Shown: positions 8,573 to 16,963 of the stretch, piece after piece
How positions within the stretch are numbered: position 1 is the stretch's first letter
Layout of the letters: each line of letters starts with the position of its first letter
Assembly (NCBI GenBank): GCA_016714565.1
Contig: JADKDM010000011.1
Location: 62,001-126,000, forward strand
Length of the DNA: 64,000 nt
Direction of reading: 5' to 3'
From: Candidatus Villigracilis propinquus
GTDB taxonomy: Bacteria > Chloroflexota > Anaerolineae > Anaerolineales > Villigracilaceae
Notes under the pieces: generated by a model
What the model saw: the letters and a program-made list of their open reading frames with translations, nothing else
Database searches by the model: none
Told to the model about the DNA's origin: nothing
Position numbers and translations under genes: made by a program

Positions 8573-9340
8573 TTATAGAGTCCTGGTTGCGCCGCCATCG
8601 ACATCAAGAACAGCACCTTGAATGTAGGAAGCCTGCGAAGAAGCGAGGAATGCTACTGCCTGGGCGATCTCGTTTGGTTGGCCGAAGCGGGCGATGTTGA
8701 AGCTCTTTGCCATTTGCAGGGTCGCTTCTTCGTGGCTGAGATTGTGTTCTTTGGCGAAAGAGTTGATGCGGGTTTGCAGCCGCTCGGTGGCGATGGAGCC
8801 AGGGTTGATGGCGTTGACGCGCACACCGTCCTTGATGCCGCGATCTGCGAGGACTTTAGTGAGGTTCATCAGCGCGGCGTTGACTGTGCCGCCAATGGCG
8901 AATTCGGCAGAACCCGTGCGCCCGCCGATGCCGATGATGTTGATGATGCTGCCTTTGCTTTTCATTAGGTGCGGCCATGCAGCGCGAGAGAGGCGCATGG
9001 CTCCGAAGAATTTGAGGGCGTAGCCATCATCCCATTCTTCGTCGGTGAGGGAGAGGAAGTCACCGCGTTTGGTGGCGCCTGCGTTGTTGACGAGGATGTC
9101 GAGCCTGCCAAATTTTTCGAGGGTGGCGTCCACTACGCGGGATGCTGAATCAGCGTGGCGAAGGTCAATGGATAGAGGCAGGCACTCGGCGGGGAGGGAG
9201 GCGCTGAACTCTTCGAGGGGCGAACGAGCCGCGAGAGTCAACTTCACTCCCTCGGCAGATAAAATCTGCGCGATGGAGTTTCCGATCCCGCGGCTCGCGC
9301 CTGTGACGATGGCAACTTTGTCTGTTAGGTTTAATTCCAT
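8573..9340 (-). CDS. SDR-fold protein with degenerate active site
   Basis: This is a 255-residue classical SDR by fold: TGASRGIG at the N-terminus binds NAD(P), then NNAG, a PGSI motif near the end and the terminal VDGGATRTL. The catalytic residues are missing. The usual Ser of the NISS motif is Gly (NIIGIGG). Where Tyr-x-x-x-Lys is expected before the AAL helix, the sequence reads GGTVN, so Tyr is Gly and Lys is Asn. Either it uses another chemistry or it has become a binding or regulatory protein. It follows a DUF3592 gene by 7 bases and precedes the DUF6504-like gene, so it is likely cotranscribed. Confidence 0.85.
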   Translation of the reverse strand: MELNLTDKVAIVTGASRGIGNSIAQILSAEGVKLTLAARSPLEEFSASLPAECLPLSIDLRHADSASRVVDATLEKFGRLDILVNNAGATKRGDFLSLTDEEWDDGYALKFFGAMRLSRAAWPHLMKSKGSIINIIGIGGRTGSAEFAIGGTVNAALMNLTKVLADRGIKDGVRVNAINPGSIATERLQTRINSFAKEHNLSHEEATLQMAKSFNIARFGQPNEIAQAVAFLASSQASYIQGAVLDVDGGATRTL

Positions 9341-9347
9341 GTATCCA

Positions 9348-9809
9348 TTATATGCGACGAACGAGCAATGGGATGCCGATGGACAAGATGATCATGCCGA
9401 AGGAAGTTGGGCAGAGAATGACGGGCAGGAGCCAGAGTTCCCAAAAGCTGTTTTGACGGGCTTTGCTCGGGTTGGCGGGATCAACGAGAAGTGTTTCCAC
9501 ATCGCCAACTTCGTTTGTGGGCGGGTTGGAGGAGTTGACACTTTCGTATTCGTATTGCTGGCCTTCATAGGTGTAGCTGAAGACGGGTGAGTAGGTGGTG
9601 CTTCCATCGGAGGTTGAAGATTCCAAACGGACAACAGTGCCTTCTACTTCAGTACCTGTAGTGAAGAACATATAGCTCGTGTACGTGTACCAAATGCTGA
9701 CGGCAACCAATATGATGGCGCTAATGGGAAGGAGTATGAAGGCGCACCCTAACTTGCGTGGACTTTTTTTGTTGGTATCCGATGGAAAAGCTTGATCTGC
9801 TGATTGCAT
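9348..9809 (-). CDS. DUF3592 membrane protein
   Basis: This 153-residue protein has two membrane helices (about 26-50 and 122-148). They flank an extracytoplasmic or cytoplasmic beta domain with the DUF3592 hallmarks: EVEGTVV, YSPVFSYTYEGQQYEYES and the LLVDPANPSKA motif, where a Gly-x-x-V to DPxNP stretch is conserved. The function of DUF3592 is unknown. It is one of two adjacent, divergent DUF3592 paralogs, the other being at 9868. The N-terminal 20 residues are polar and lack a signal peptidase site, so the first helix is an anchor. Confidence 0.8.
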   Translation of the reverse strand: MQSADQAFPSDTNKKSPRKLGCAFILLPISAIILVAVSIWYTYTSYMFFTTGTEVEGTVVRLESSTSDGSTTYSPVFSYTYEGQQYEYESVNSSNPPTNEVGDVETLLVDPANPSKARQNSFWELWLLPVILCPTSFGMIILSIGIPLLVRRI

Positions 9810-9867
9810 GTTTCACCTCTAAAGTTTGGATTTTTAGACAAATGACGGAATCCATTTGTCTGGATTG

Positions 9868-10410
9868 CTATTCGTATAAAGACTCGTCGCCCTGTCTCCA
9901 ACTGCGGAACGCGAAGAAGTTGGTGATGAGTGCGGCGAAGATCATGGATGGGATGATGAGAACTGGGAACAGCCAGCGCTCCATGACATTATCAATTTGT
10001 GCGGTGTTGGGGTTTGCAGGGTCGTAGCGGATTTGGACATCGCTGCCGACTGTGTAGTCCACTGAGTCTGAGGCGCTGCCGTTCTCGACGGAGTAGGTTT
10101 GGCCGTTGGCTTGGAATTCCACGACGGGGGTGTATAAGCAGCAATAGCCTTCGCTGGTTTTGCTTTCTTCAAGCCGTGTGACTGTGCCCGTGGTGACTTC
10201 ACCCGTGCTTTGTAATTTCCAACTGACAGATGCGGCGTACGCTCCCCACAAACAAAATGCCGCCAAGAATAGATTTACGAATAGCGTGATGCAGCCAATT
10301 CTCAGGCGGTTTACGCCAGTTGCCACTTTGTCTACGGTGTTTGCGACCTTGTCGAAATTCTTTTCGTAACTTTCAACAGCTTTATCCAAATTCTCGTCAA
10401 AGTTATTCAT
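9868..10410 (-). CDS. DUF3592 membrane protein with N-terminal coiled coil
   Basis: This 180-residue protein has the same layout as its neighbour: helix 1 at about 37-58, then a beta domain with TGTVTRLEES, YTPVVEFQANGQTYSVENG and IRYDPANPNTAQI, then helix 2 near 145-165. It differs by a charged amphipathic N-terminus (NFDENLDKAVESYEKNFDKVAN...) that looks like a short coiled coil and may dimerise it. It is probably the first gene of the minus-strand unit running to 8199. The start ATG has an AGAGG-like site upstream. Its role is unknown. Confidence 0.8.
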   Translation of the reverse strand: MNNFDENLDKAVESYEKNFDKVANTVDKVATGVNRLRIGCITLFVNLFLAAFCLWGAYAASVSWKLQSTGEVTTGTVTRLEESKTSEGYCCLYTPVVEFQANGQTYSVENGSASDSVDYTVGSDVQIRYDPANPNTAQIDNVMERWLFPVLIIPSMIFAALITNFFAFRSWRQGDESLYE

Positions 10411-10486
10411 GTATCACCTCTAAAGTTGGTTGACTGTGCGACAGAACGAAAATCAATATGGACAGGTTGAGTATAATTTACAAACT

Positions 10487-10765
10487 ATGATCATTCTGTA
10501 TCGTGAAGAGAAAAGTTCGTCAGCGGATGTGATCGAAGCGGAGTTCCGTGAGTTGGTGCTGGGTTATGACCGTGTGGTGGTGGACGCTTCTCAAGCAGCT
10601 ACATTGTTTGATGAAACCCACATCCTGCCTGTTATCAAGAATAATGAGCGGGTGGTGAGCGGGGATGATATTCCTGTCTATTTGAAGGAGCTGACCAAGC
10701 TAATGCACGATTGGCAGTTGTTCCAGAATCATTGTTGTTCTGTGGATGATGGCAGCGAAAGCTAA
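10487..10765 (+). CDS. Small thioredoxin-fold (GST_N/glutaredoxin-like) protein without active Cys
   Basis: I place the start at the ATG at 10487 (92 residues, MIILYREEKSS). The frame is open further up, but TATAAT (10472-10477) sits only 9 bases before this ATG, so the message would be almost leaderless. The protein shows a beta-alpha-beta start followed by HILPVIKNNERVVSGDDIPVYLKEL. That matches the cis-proline and helix-3 region of glutaredoxin or GST N-terminal domains (xPVL...G..I..YL). The CPxC or Cys/Ser active site expected after strand 1 is absent, so it is unlikely to be a redox enzyme. It is divergent from the DUF3592 unit. Confidence 0.6.
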   Translation: MIILYREEKSSSADVIEAEFRELVLGYDRVVVDASQAATLFDETHILPVIKNNERVVSGDDIPVYLKELTKLMHDWQLFQNHCCSVDDGSES

Positions 10766-10800
10766 TAGGAATTTTTAGTACACGGAGAAAAATATTTTTG

Positions 10801-10862
10801 CCGCGGATTTCACGAATTCCCGCGAATTTTTCTCAATTCGCGAAAATTAGCGTAATTCGCGG
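10801..10862. repeat. Palindromic CGCGAATT-type intergenic repeat
   Basis: An inner inverted repeat CGCGAATT/AATTCGCG (10821-10828, 10835-10842) is nested inside an imperfect outer pair (CCGCG...CGCGG). The AATTAGCG-like words resemble the repeat at 46113. It lies between two convergent genes. Confidence 0.6.
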
Positions 10863-10886
10863 TTAATGGTTTTAAACAATGTCGTT

Positions 10887-11372
10887 TTATCCGCGCAGGG
10901 CGATGGATACCACTTGCGGATTGGCGATGCGGAAGTAATCTTCCATTTTCATGAAAATTGACTTTTCCAAACTGCCCGCGTTGAAGACAACTTCATCGTT
11001 CTCTTTGATCATCGGGTCAGCGAGCAGACCGAGTTTTTCGTTGAAGGTGAACGGGGGAATGGAGCCAATGACGCAGCCTGTGAGCGCTTCCGCTTTTTCG
11101 CGGGGAGCCATGCCAATGCTGGCGGCGTTGAAGTGCGCTTTGATGGCGTCAAAGTCCACGCGGCAATCGCCGGGGACGTTGGCAAGGTAATACAAATTCT
11201 CCTTTTTGCTCATGCGTACCTGCACCACCATGGACTTGATGGCCTGCTCAATGCGGTTGCCGCGGATCTGGGTGATGACTTCCGTGCGGCCTTCGGCTTC
11301 GTGTTCGAGGACGCGGTAGACTGCGCCTTCTTTATCCAGCAATGTGCAGAGTTGTTCATGGATGTTGGTCAT
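10887..11372 (-). CDS. YbaK/EbsC-type aminoacyl-tRNA deacylase
   Basis: This 161-residue single-domain protein is of the YbaK/ProX family, which hydrolyses mischarged tRNA (for example Cys- or Ala-tRNA) in trans. The family pattern is visible in order: YRVLEHEAEGRTEV, the conserved IKSMVVQ lysine that corresponds to the catalytic Lys (Lys46-like in YbaK), then a conserved Gly-x-x-PPF loop (GSIPPFTF) and the NAGSLEKSIFMKMEDY end. Length is normal. It lies 12 bases upstream of the next minus-strand stop-to-start arrangement but is read toward 10887, away from its neighbours' functions. Substrate specificity is not readable. Confidence 0.88.
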   Translation of the reverse strand: MTNIHEQLCTLLDKEGAVYRVLEHEAEGRTEVITQIRGNRIEQAIKSMVVQVRMSKKENLYYLANVPGDCRVDFDAIKAHFNAASIGMAPREKAEALTGCVIGSIPPFTFNEKLGLLADPMIKENDEVVFNAGSLEKSIFMKMEDYFRIANPQVVSIALRG

Positions 11373-11384
11373 AAATATATTCTC

Positions 11385-13025
11385 TCATTTTGTAGTTTTG
11401 GGTGCGCTCACAAGTACGAGTCGGTTGAGATAAAAGACTTGCAATGCGGCGAAGACGATAAAAAAGAAGATGAAAAGGGGCAGCCCAAACAGTGCAATGA
11501 TGGATGAGGTGCCAGCGGGTTTCATTGACCCTAAAAACATAAGGATGTTCGTGGTGGCTGTATGATTTTCAACGGAAAGACCAGTCAGAAGCGGCATGAA
11601 CAGGTCTTGGGCGGCGGTGAGAAGCGAGAGGGCTGCCATGAGTGCGGCAAGCGGGAGGGAGGGGATGATCAAATATTTGAAGAAGGCGCTCATCGATGAT
11701 GTTCCTTCTTCACGGGCTTTCTGCCATTTGAAGTGTTGACCGCTAAAGAAGAGGGTGAGGATGAAGAGCATCGGCACGCTCAACAGGATGGGTTGTATCA
11801 ATGCAACTGGAGAGTTGACCAATTCCATTTTGCGGAAGCTCTCAAAGGTGGCAAATGCGAGCGGCACCGAGGTGACGAATAACCAGGGACTGAATAACAA
11901 CAGCAGCCAGTTGCTGGATTTCCCGAACGGACGCACCACGCCGATGGCGAGTCCGCCGAGATAGGCAACGGGGAGTTGGATAAACAGGATGACCAGTAAC
12001 GGGGGCAGGATGGAGACACCCCACATGCGAAGAATGGACGAGAATTCGAGGGTGGAAAACCCGTCAGGGAATGAAAGCGTTTTTGCCACGCTCATGAAGA
12101 GTGGGATCAATGTGACTGCAAAGGCAGCAATCCCGCCGAGGACGATGGCAACCCAGCCGGGGATGGAAGGATTATTTTGGGCGGCGAGACTTTCCACTTC
12201 ATTACGCGGTTCGTGTTTCAACTGCAGCTTGCTGCTGAGGATGAGCACTGTTGCAACGATGCCGAGGATGGAAACAAAGAAGAGCATGATCTGAGAGATG
12301 GAATAGGTCAGACCGCCTTGCGCATTCCGCACGGTGACGTAGAGATAGTATCCAATGGGAGCGTCTCCATTTGGCATCAGGCTTGTCAGGTTGTTGAAGG
12401 ATTGCAGGGAGAAAGCAATTGTCCCGAGGAATGCGGCGGCCCAGGTGATGAGGAGCGGCTTGCGGCTTCCATTGGATTCATTCCCTCCACGCAGGGCAGC
12501 GGAGTAGATGATCAGCCCGAGGGCGCAGGCAACCGCAAGGCTGGCGGTTCCATCCAACAGCAGGAACGTGCCTTTGATGGAGGCTTTCCCCCAAAGGTCG
12601 CGCATGTAGGCGGGACCATACATCACAAGCGCGGGACCGAAGAAGGCCAGCGGCAGGGTGAACAGCAAGCGTATGCCCAGGCTTAGTTTTTTGCCGATGG
12701 TGTTCACTGCCTGTGCCAGCAATAGCGGAAGGATGGCAACTGCCAGCAAGCGGACCACGATCTGCAAGGCAGTAAACACCATCGATTCCGTAAAGGCTGG
12801 GTTCTCAAATAGATTTTGATAATTCACCAAGCCGATGAATTCACCCGCCCCTTCTCTCAGGGAAAATTTTTGGAAACTGCCTTGCAAAGTGTTGAATGAT
12901 AATAAAAATAGATTGGAAGAACATAATGCACAAGCGGGGAAAAGCAGCAGCAATCCCAACAGTCCACGCAGGAGGGAATTCATTTTGGGCTTTGTGGTTT
13001 GAGATGAAGAGGTGGATATGGACAT
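11385..13025 (-). CDS. Fused, degenerate carbohydrate-ABC-permease-like membrane protein
   Basis: This 546-residue protein has at least 12 hydrophobic helices. The N-terminal half resembles MalF-type permeases (EFIGLVNYQNLFENPAFTESM, then a long helix pair). The C-terminal half resembles MalG: KAREEGTSSMSAFFKYLIIPSLP is a recognisable EAA loop (EAA...G...I.LP), followed by a helix with FMPLLTG. Thus two permease units appear joined in one chain. No ATPase or substrate-binding gene is adjacent. The gene is 23 bases downstream of the TolB-like lipoprotein and has AGGAG before its ATG, so the two form an operon. It may be a repurposed permease; transport itself is unproven. Confidence 0.65.
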   Translation of the reverse strand: MSISTSSSQTTKPKMNSLLRGLLGLLLLFPACALCSSNLFLLSFNTLQGSFQKFSLREGAGEFIGLVNYQNLFENPAFTESMVFTALQIVVRLLAVAILPLLLAQAVNTIGKKLSLGIRLLFTLPLAFFGPALVMYGPAYMRDLWGKASIKGTFLLLDGTASLAVACALGLIIYSAALRGGNESNGSRKPLLITWAAAFLGTIAFSLQSFNNLTSLMPNGDAPIGYYLYVTVRNAQGGLTYSISQIMLFFVSILGIVATVLILSSKLQLKHEPRNEVESLAAQNNPSIPGWVAIVLGGIAAFAVTLIPLFMSVAKTLSFPDGFSTLEFSSILRMWGVSILPPLLVILFIQLPVAYLGGLAIGVVRPFGKSSNWLLLLFSPWLFVTSVPLAFATFESFRKMELVNSPVALIQPILLSVPMLFILTLFFSGQHFKWQKAREEGTSSMSAFFKYLIIPSLPLAALMAALSLLTAAQDLFMPLLTGLSVENHTATTNILMFLGSMKPAGTSSIIALFGLPLFIFFFIVFAALQVFYLNRLVLVSAPKTTK

Positions 13026-13048
13026 TGATTTCTCCTGAAAGGATAAGG

Positions 13049-14380
13049 TTATGGAAAGAGTTGAACAGGCTGTGTGGGCAAAGCTGTGATGTAGCCTTGC
13101 GGCACAAAGCGAAATCCTTCAAGGTTGACTTCCGGCAGGCCAGTGAGATAGGTTAGGTTGCTTCCGTCCAGGTTGATCATGTAGATCCCGCGGAAGCCGT
13201 TAGTCTCTTCGGTTGCGTTGAAGATCAGTCGGGTACCGTCAGGAGACCATGCAATTGAGTTGATGGAGTAGGCGGGTGTTTGTGTCACCGCGTGGACGTT
13301 TGTGCCGTCCGCGTCCATTACATAGATGCTTGCCTCAGGGCCTTTGACGTCAAAGATGAAGGCGATCTGTTCGCCGTTCGGTGACCAAACGGGATTCATG
13401 TATCCCACATCTGTTTGAGCTTCAAGCAGCGTGCTGACTTCTGTTCCATCTGCGTTGGCGACCATCAGGGTGCTGTTGATGTAATCCACCAGTGAAGAGA
13501 AGATGATCTTTGAGCCATCTGGCGACCAATCAGCCCTGGAATTGATTACCTTTTCGCCGCTGGTGATCTGTATACGGTTTGTGCCATTGGCATTCATCAC
13601 GAAGATGTGATGACCTTCGGAGGCTGCTGCATCCACGGTGATTTGTTCTCCATTTGGCGACCAGTCGGGGTACGCATCACTTTCAGAGGTTATCTTCGTC
13701 ATTTGAATGGGGGAAAACCCGTCCAGTTCGGTCACATAGGAATTCACATTGCCTGTTGAGCCAGTATTCAAGACGATCTTTGAACTGATGGGAGACCAAT
13801 CTGCACTGCCGATGAAGGGCAGGGGTTCTGTCCATTGGACGATCTGTGTGCTGGATGTATCAAACAGGTATAAAGAAGCGCCATTCTCACTATTCCCAAT
13901 GGCAGAGATGACCGCGCCGCCGAGGTCTATCTCTTTGGCGGGGGCCTGTGTGGCAGACTCAGTGGGGGTGGCGCTTTCCTCATCGGTAAGAAGGGGCAGG
14001 TCATTGCTGGCTGCCGTGAAGTGGATTTGGGTTTTGCTGCCCTGCCTTTCGTAGGTGCCTTCACAACCTGCAAAACTCTGACCGTCTGATTTGCCCAGTG
14101 ACTGGTCGTCGGCGAAGACTTCACATTGGATGTCTCCTACTTCGGAGAGATTGGTGACATCGATCCGAAAAGCAAATGCGCTGCCGACCTTGTACTGCAA
14201 TTCGTAAGGCAGTTGCACAACGGTTTCTTCAGAAAGTACGCCTTCTCCGTCCATGTAGCGGATGCTGACTTCTTCCGCTGTGCCTGTGACGCTGTAGCGC
14301 AGGACGGTCTTCGAGCCGCAGGCGGCGAGCAGGGAGCCGAGCAGGATGGATAACAATAAAATGATGATGGGATGTTTCAT
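13049..14380 (-). CDS. Lipoprotein with MmpS-like domain and TolB-type beta-propeller
   Basis: This is a 443-residue secreted lipoprotein. The signal peptide ends in the lipobox LLAAC (Cys21). Residues about 28-110 look like an MmpS-type beta sandwich (LRYSVTGTAEEVSIRY, paired cysteines in QCEVF and GCEGTY). After a Thr/Pro/Ala linker, residues about 155-435 hold at least five repeats of the WSPDGxxI/WSPNGEQI type with MNANGTN or MDADGTN linkers, the PD40/TolB propeller motif. It is exported and lipid-anchored and probably binds peptide, glycan or an envelope partner. It is cotranscribed with the permease-like protein downstream, which suggests a joint envelope function. AGGAG lies before the ATG. 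Confidence 0.85.
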   Translation of the reverse strand: MKHPIIILLLSILLGSLLAACGSKTVLRYSVTGTAEEVSIRYMDGEGVLSEETVVQLPYELQYKVGSAFAFRIDVTNLSEVGDIQCEVFADDQSLGKSDGQSFAGCEGTYERQGSKTQIHFTAASNDLPLLTDEESATPTESATQAPAKEIDLGGAVISAIGNSENGASLYLFDTSSTQIVQWTEPLPFIGSADWSPISSKIVLNTGSTGNVNSYVTELDGFSPIQMTKITSESDAYPDWSPNGEQITVDAAASEGHHIFVMNANGTNRIQITSGEKVINSRADWSPDGSKIIFSSLVDYINSTLMVANADGTEVSTLLEAQTDVGYMNPVWSPNGEQIAFIFDVKGPEASIYVMDADGTNVHAVTQTPAYSINSIAWSPDGTRLIFNATEETNGFRGIYMINLDGSNLTYLTGLPEVNLEGFRFVPQGYITALPTQPVQLFP

Positions 14381-14580
14381 TGAGGACTCCTGAGAAGATC
14401 AGTCACCACGAAGTGTCACAAAGGGACACGAAGGAAAGCCCGCCTTCGCGAGCTGCGGTATTTCACTGTGAATGTAGTTCCACCATTGGAATTCTTTTTT
14501 ATCTTCCTTTGGGCAATCCCAATGGAAGGTTTGCATCATGACGCCCATGTGCTTCTCTCTCCTCTTTATATCTTCTCGTT
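14381..14580. other. Intergenic stretch with a degenerate GTGTC/GACAC repeat
   Basis: No gene is seen between the lipoprotein start at 14380 and the symporter start at 14909. At 14403-14437 the sequence CACGAAGTGTC...GGACACGAAGG forms a small hairpin of a kind common in intergenic repeats. The promoter of the minus-strand operon should also be here, but I see no convincing hexamers. Confidence 0.4.
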
Positions 14581-14675
14581 AGACCCTAAAGGTTTCCCTT
14601 GCTATCATTCGTCACGACAGGCAAGAGTATCCCGCCAGACATAACGAAGGCAAACGAACAAAACCTTTAGGGTCT
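14581..14675. repeat. AGACC...GGTTT long inverted repeat, copy 1
   Basis: A perfect 15-bp inverted repeat (AGACCCTAAAGGTTT, 14581-14595, and complement 14661-14675) encloses 65 bases that can form smaller hairpins (CTTGC/GCAAG). A second element of nearly equal length (96 against 95 bases) and the same terminal AGACC/GGTTT pattern lies at 15855, on the other side of the BASS gene. Confidence 0.75.
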
Positions 14676-14908
14676 TATTCTTGAGTGCATTTTAATCGCA
14701 ATTCTAAAATAAAAAAGATAACCAAAGGTCATGGGGGATTTTGATTTTCTTGATCTCATAAAAAGGAAGACTATCTCCTGTAACGCATACGTCAGACTCA
14801 TCAAGTGCTACTTTTCTCGACACTTAAAGGATGAAGCGGTGTTTTCTTTGCAAAGGGGAGAGTACGCCAATCCCCATATCCTAATTTAGAAGTAAAAGGA
14901 GATTGACC

Positions 14909-15790
14909 ATGCAAGAGAGCATCATTTCAAGTGTAATCCTCCCGTTGTCGATTGCCATCATCATGGTAACGCTGGGCATGACGTTGACCGTCGCAGATTT
15001 TCGGCGCATTTTTACGCAGCCGAAACCCGTGCTGATCGGTCTGTTCTGCCAGATGGTCCTGCTGCCCTTGCTTGGCTTCGCAGTAGCGAGCATCTTTGCC
15101 CTGCCTGCCATCTATGCCATTAGCCTGATCCTATTGGCAGTCTCCCCCGATGGCGCAACCTCGAACCTCATCATCCACGCAGGAGACGGTGACCGCGCAC
15201 TGGGCATCACCCTGACCGCCATCACCAATATGCTCGCCTTCCTCACCATTCCCTTTGGCTTGGGCATTGCCTATTCCATGTATGGAAGCGGCGCATTGGA
15301 TATTGACTTCCCCGTGCTGGATACGATGATACAGGTTGCCGTCATCACCTTGATCCCTACATTGCTTGGCATGGGCATCCGTAGTTGGAAGCCAGACTTT
15401 GCGGAGAATAGCAAACGCTGGTCGAAGATCTTCGCCACGGTTTTCCTGTTCCTCGTCATTCTCGCGCTCATTGCCCAAAACTGGGACGTGATCGTCCGCG
15501 ACGGTCCGCGCTTTGCCCCCGCCTTTATCGTGCTAAATGTTGTCTCGTTGATCGTGGGGTATTACGTCTCAAAATTTGCAGGCATCAATCATATCCAAGC
15601 CATGACCATTGCCATCGAGACGGGTCTGCAAAACTCCACCGTGTCCATTACGGTTGCCATCACCTTATTGAACAATAACGACATGGCGGTCATCCCGGGT
15701 CTCTACGCCATCTGGATGTACGTCACTGGCTTTGCGCTCGCTTTTTGGATGGCGCGCCGAGCCCCCAGCCCTGAAGCTGTCACTGCATAA
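14909..15790 (+). CDS. Bile acid:sodium symporter (BASS) family transporter
   Basis: This 293-residue membrane protein has about nine to ten helices. The BASS pattern is visible: MVTLGMTLTVADFRRI near the N-terminus, QMVLLPLLGF, SPDGATSNLIIHAGDGDRAL and the late helix with ETGLQNSTVSITVAITLL. BASS proteins take up organic anions, such as bile-acid-like or keto-acid substrates, with sodium. I choose the ATG at 14909 because AAGGAGA lies six bases before it; an in-frame TTG at 14903 sits inside that site. The gene is alone between two AGACC...GGTTT inverted repeats. The substrate is not readable. Confidence 0.88.
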   Translation: MQESIISSVILPLSIAIIMVTLGMTLTVADFRRIFTQPKPVLIGLFCQMVLLPLLGFAVASIFALPAIYAISLILLAVSPDGATSNLIIHAGDGDRALGITLTAITNMLAFLTIPFGLGIAYSMYGSGALDIDFPVLDTMIQVAVITLIPTLLGMGIRSWKPDFAENSKRWSKIFATVFLFLVILALIAQNWDVIVRDGPRFAPAFIVLNVVSLIVGYYVSKFAGINHIQAMTIAIETGLQNSTVSITVAITLLNNNDMAVIPGLYAIWMYVTGFALAFWMARRAPSPEAVTA

Positions 15791-15854
15791 GTTGCCCTCT
15801 AAAGGGAAGAATAATATGGGTTGACGGAAGAAGAGGTGAAGATCGTCACGAACC

Positions 15855-15950
15855 AGACCTGACAGGTTTCCGTAGAAGCTTTATTAACCAGCGTGACTTT
15901 GATTCACGGAATCCCGATATAAAAGCGCCACGGTGAAACCTGTCAGGTCT
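15855..15950. repeat. AGACC...GGTTT long inverted repeat, copy 2
   Basis: A perfect 15-bp inverted repeat (AGACCTGACAGGTTT, 15855-15869, and complement 15936-15950) has a 66-base centre. It shares ends and overall size with 14581-14675, and the centres share an ATCCCG word. It is likely a small non-autonomous or REP-like element. Confidence 0.75.
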
Positions 15951-15962
15951 CACTGCCTAAAA

Positions 15963-15994
15963 AGGCCTCCGAGTTTTTTTGAACTCGGAGGCCT
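15963..15994. terminator. Bidirectional terminator between BASS gene and SH3 lipoprotein cluster
   Basis: The 13-bp stem AGGCCTCCGAGTT/AACTCGGAGGCCT is followed on the plus strand by GCTTTTTATCTTTT. It serves convergent genes. Confidence 0.85.
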
Positions 15995-16019
15995 GCTTTT
16001 TATCTTTTACCGCCAACTT

Positions 16020-16934
16020 CTATGGGCAGCCCGCAGTTGAAATATTTACGGCTACCCTGGAAGATACTCCCGCATCATTAAAAGCCTCCACATAAATTAC
16101 GGGTTGCAATTCTTTATTTGCTCCAAAGTTGTGAACAAAACTTGTTGTATTAGGTCCAACAGTGCCAACTGATTGGATAACGTTTCCGCTAACCATCCCA
16201 GCATTGAAATAAATAGTGAAACCTTTCTCATTACTCGAATTATCCTGCCAGGTTACTGTTGCTGTTAAATTATATTTCGGGGTACTAATCCCAGTTGGAG
16301 TGCATATATTCGTCTCGCTCAGGTTGGAAGGTGCAGCAGGCGCGAGCGCAGTGGTTGGTGTAGGTGTCACAGTCACCTTTGGCGTGGGGGTGATGGTGGG
16401 CGTGGGCGTAGGCGGAATGGCAACGGTGGGCAGCGCGCTCGTGTCACCCGTCACCGTGGCGTACTGTCCCCACAGCCAGCAAGTCCCATTGCCATTGGGG
16501 ATCTTGATGATCCAATAATTGGTGGATGTATTCTTCCCGACCACCTCGGCAATCTGTCCCACGGGCAGGCCGAAGATGCTCGGGTACGCTTGTCCGGGTC
16601 CCGTGCGGCAATTGGTGGCGGTACTCACCGTCACCGTAGGAGCGCCTGAAGGGGGCGCAGCATTTGCGGCCGGAGGAAGAGCCGCATCAGGCGTCGCCGA
16701 AGCTGCTCCATCCGCAGTGGCAGTCACCACAACGATCACTTGATTCTGCGCAGCCGTCGGCGTAGCCGTCCACCCCGCCTGCTCAAGGATCAACGCCTGC
16801 GCGGTGATGGTCTGTAAAATGCTGGCGTCTTCTTCTCCACCCTGAGGGATAACTGCCACTGACGGCATGTTACAAGCCGAAAGCGCAATCATCAAGAGCA
16901 GCGGAAGAAAGGTTCTTTTTATTTTTTGGATCAA
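16020..16934 (-). CDS. SH3-domain lipoprotein, cluster member 4
   Basis: This 304-residue exported lipoprotein has signal peptide and lipobox LSAC (Cys at about 21). A helical stretch (SILQTITAQALILEQAG) is shared with the next paralog. An Ala/Pro/Thr linker follows. Residues about 98-160 form a bacterial SH3-like module: TNCRTGPGQAYPSIFGLPVGQ, VVGKNTSTNYWIIKIP, CWLWGQYATVTGD. A second Thr/Pro linker leads to a C-terminal Fn3-like beta domain (TWQDNSSNEKGFTIYF). The SH3 modules of this kind bind cell-wall peptide or glycan. The frame starts at TTG with AAAGGA nine bases upstream. It is last in transcription order and ends at the 15963 terminator. Confidence 0.85.
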   Translation of the reverse strand: MIQKIKRTFLPLLLMIALSACNMPSVAVIPQGGEEDASILQTITAQALILEQAGWTATPTAAQNQVIVVVTATADGAASATPDAALPPAANAAPPSGAPTVTVSTATNCRTGPGQAYPSIFGLPVGQIAEVVGKNTSTNYWIIKIPNGNGTCWLWGQYATVTGDTSALPTVAIPPTPTPTITPTPKVTVTPTPTTALAPAAPSNLSETNICTPTGISTPKYNLTATVTWQDNSSNEKGFTIYFNAGMVSGNVIQSVGTVGPNTTSFVHNFGANKELQPVIYVEAFNDAGVSSRVAVNISTAGCP

Positions 16935-16963
16935 GGTTGTATTCCTTTTGCTTGTCCCGTTTT

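Noticed and set aside
10430..10486. Upstream extension of the small thioredoxin-fold gene
   Set aside because: The added residues cover the TATAAT box and do not resemble the fold; the ATG at 10487 fits better.
14581..14675. Riboswitch upstream of the BASS gene
   Set aside because: No known aptamer core was recognised, and a similar element lies downstream of the gene, so a mobile repeat is the simpler reading.
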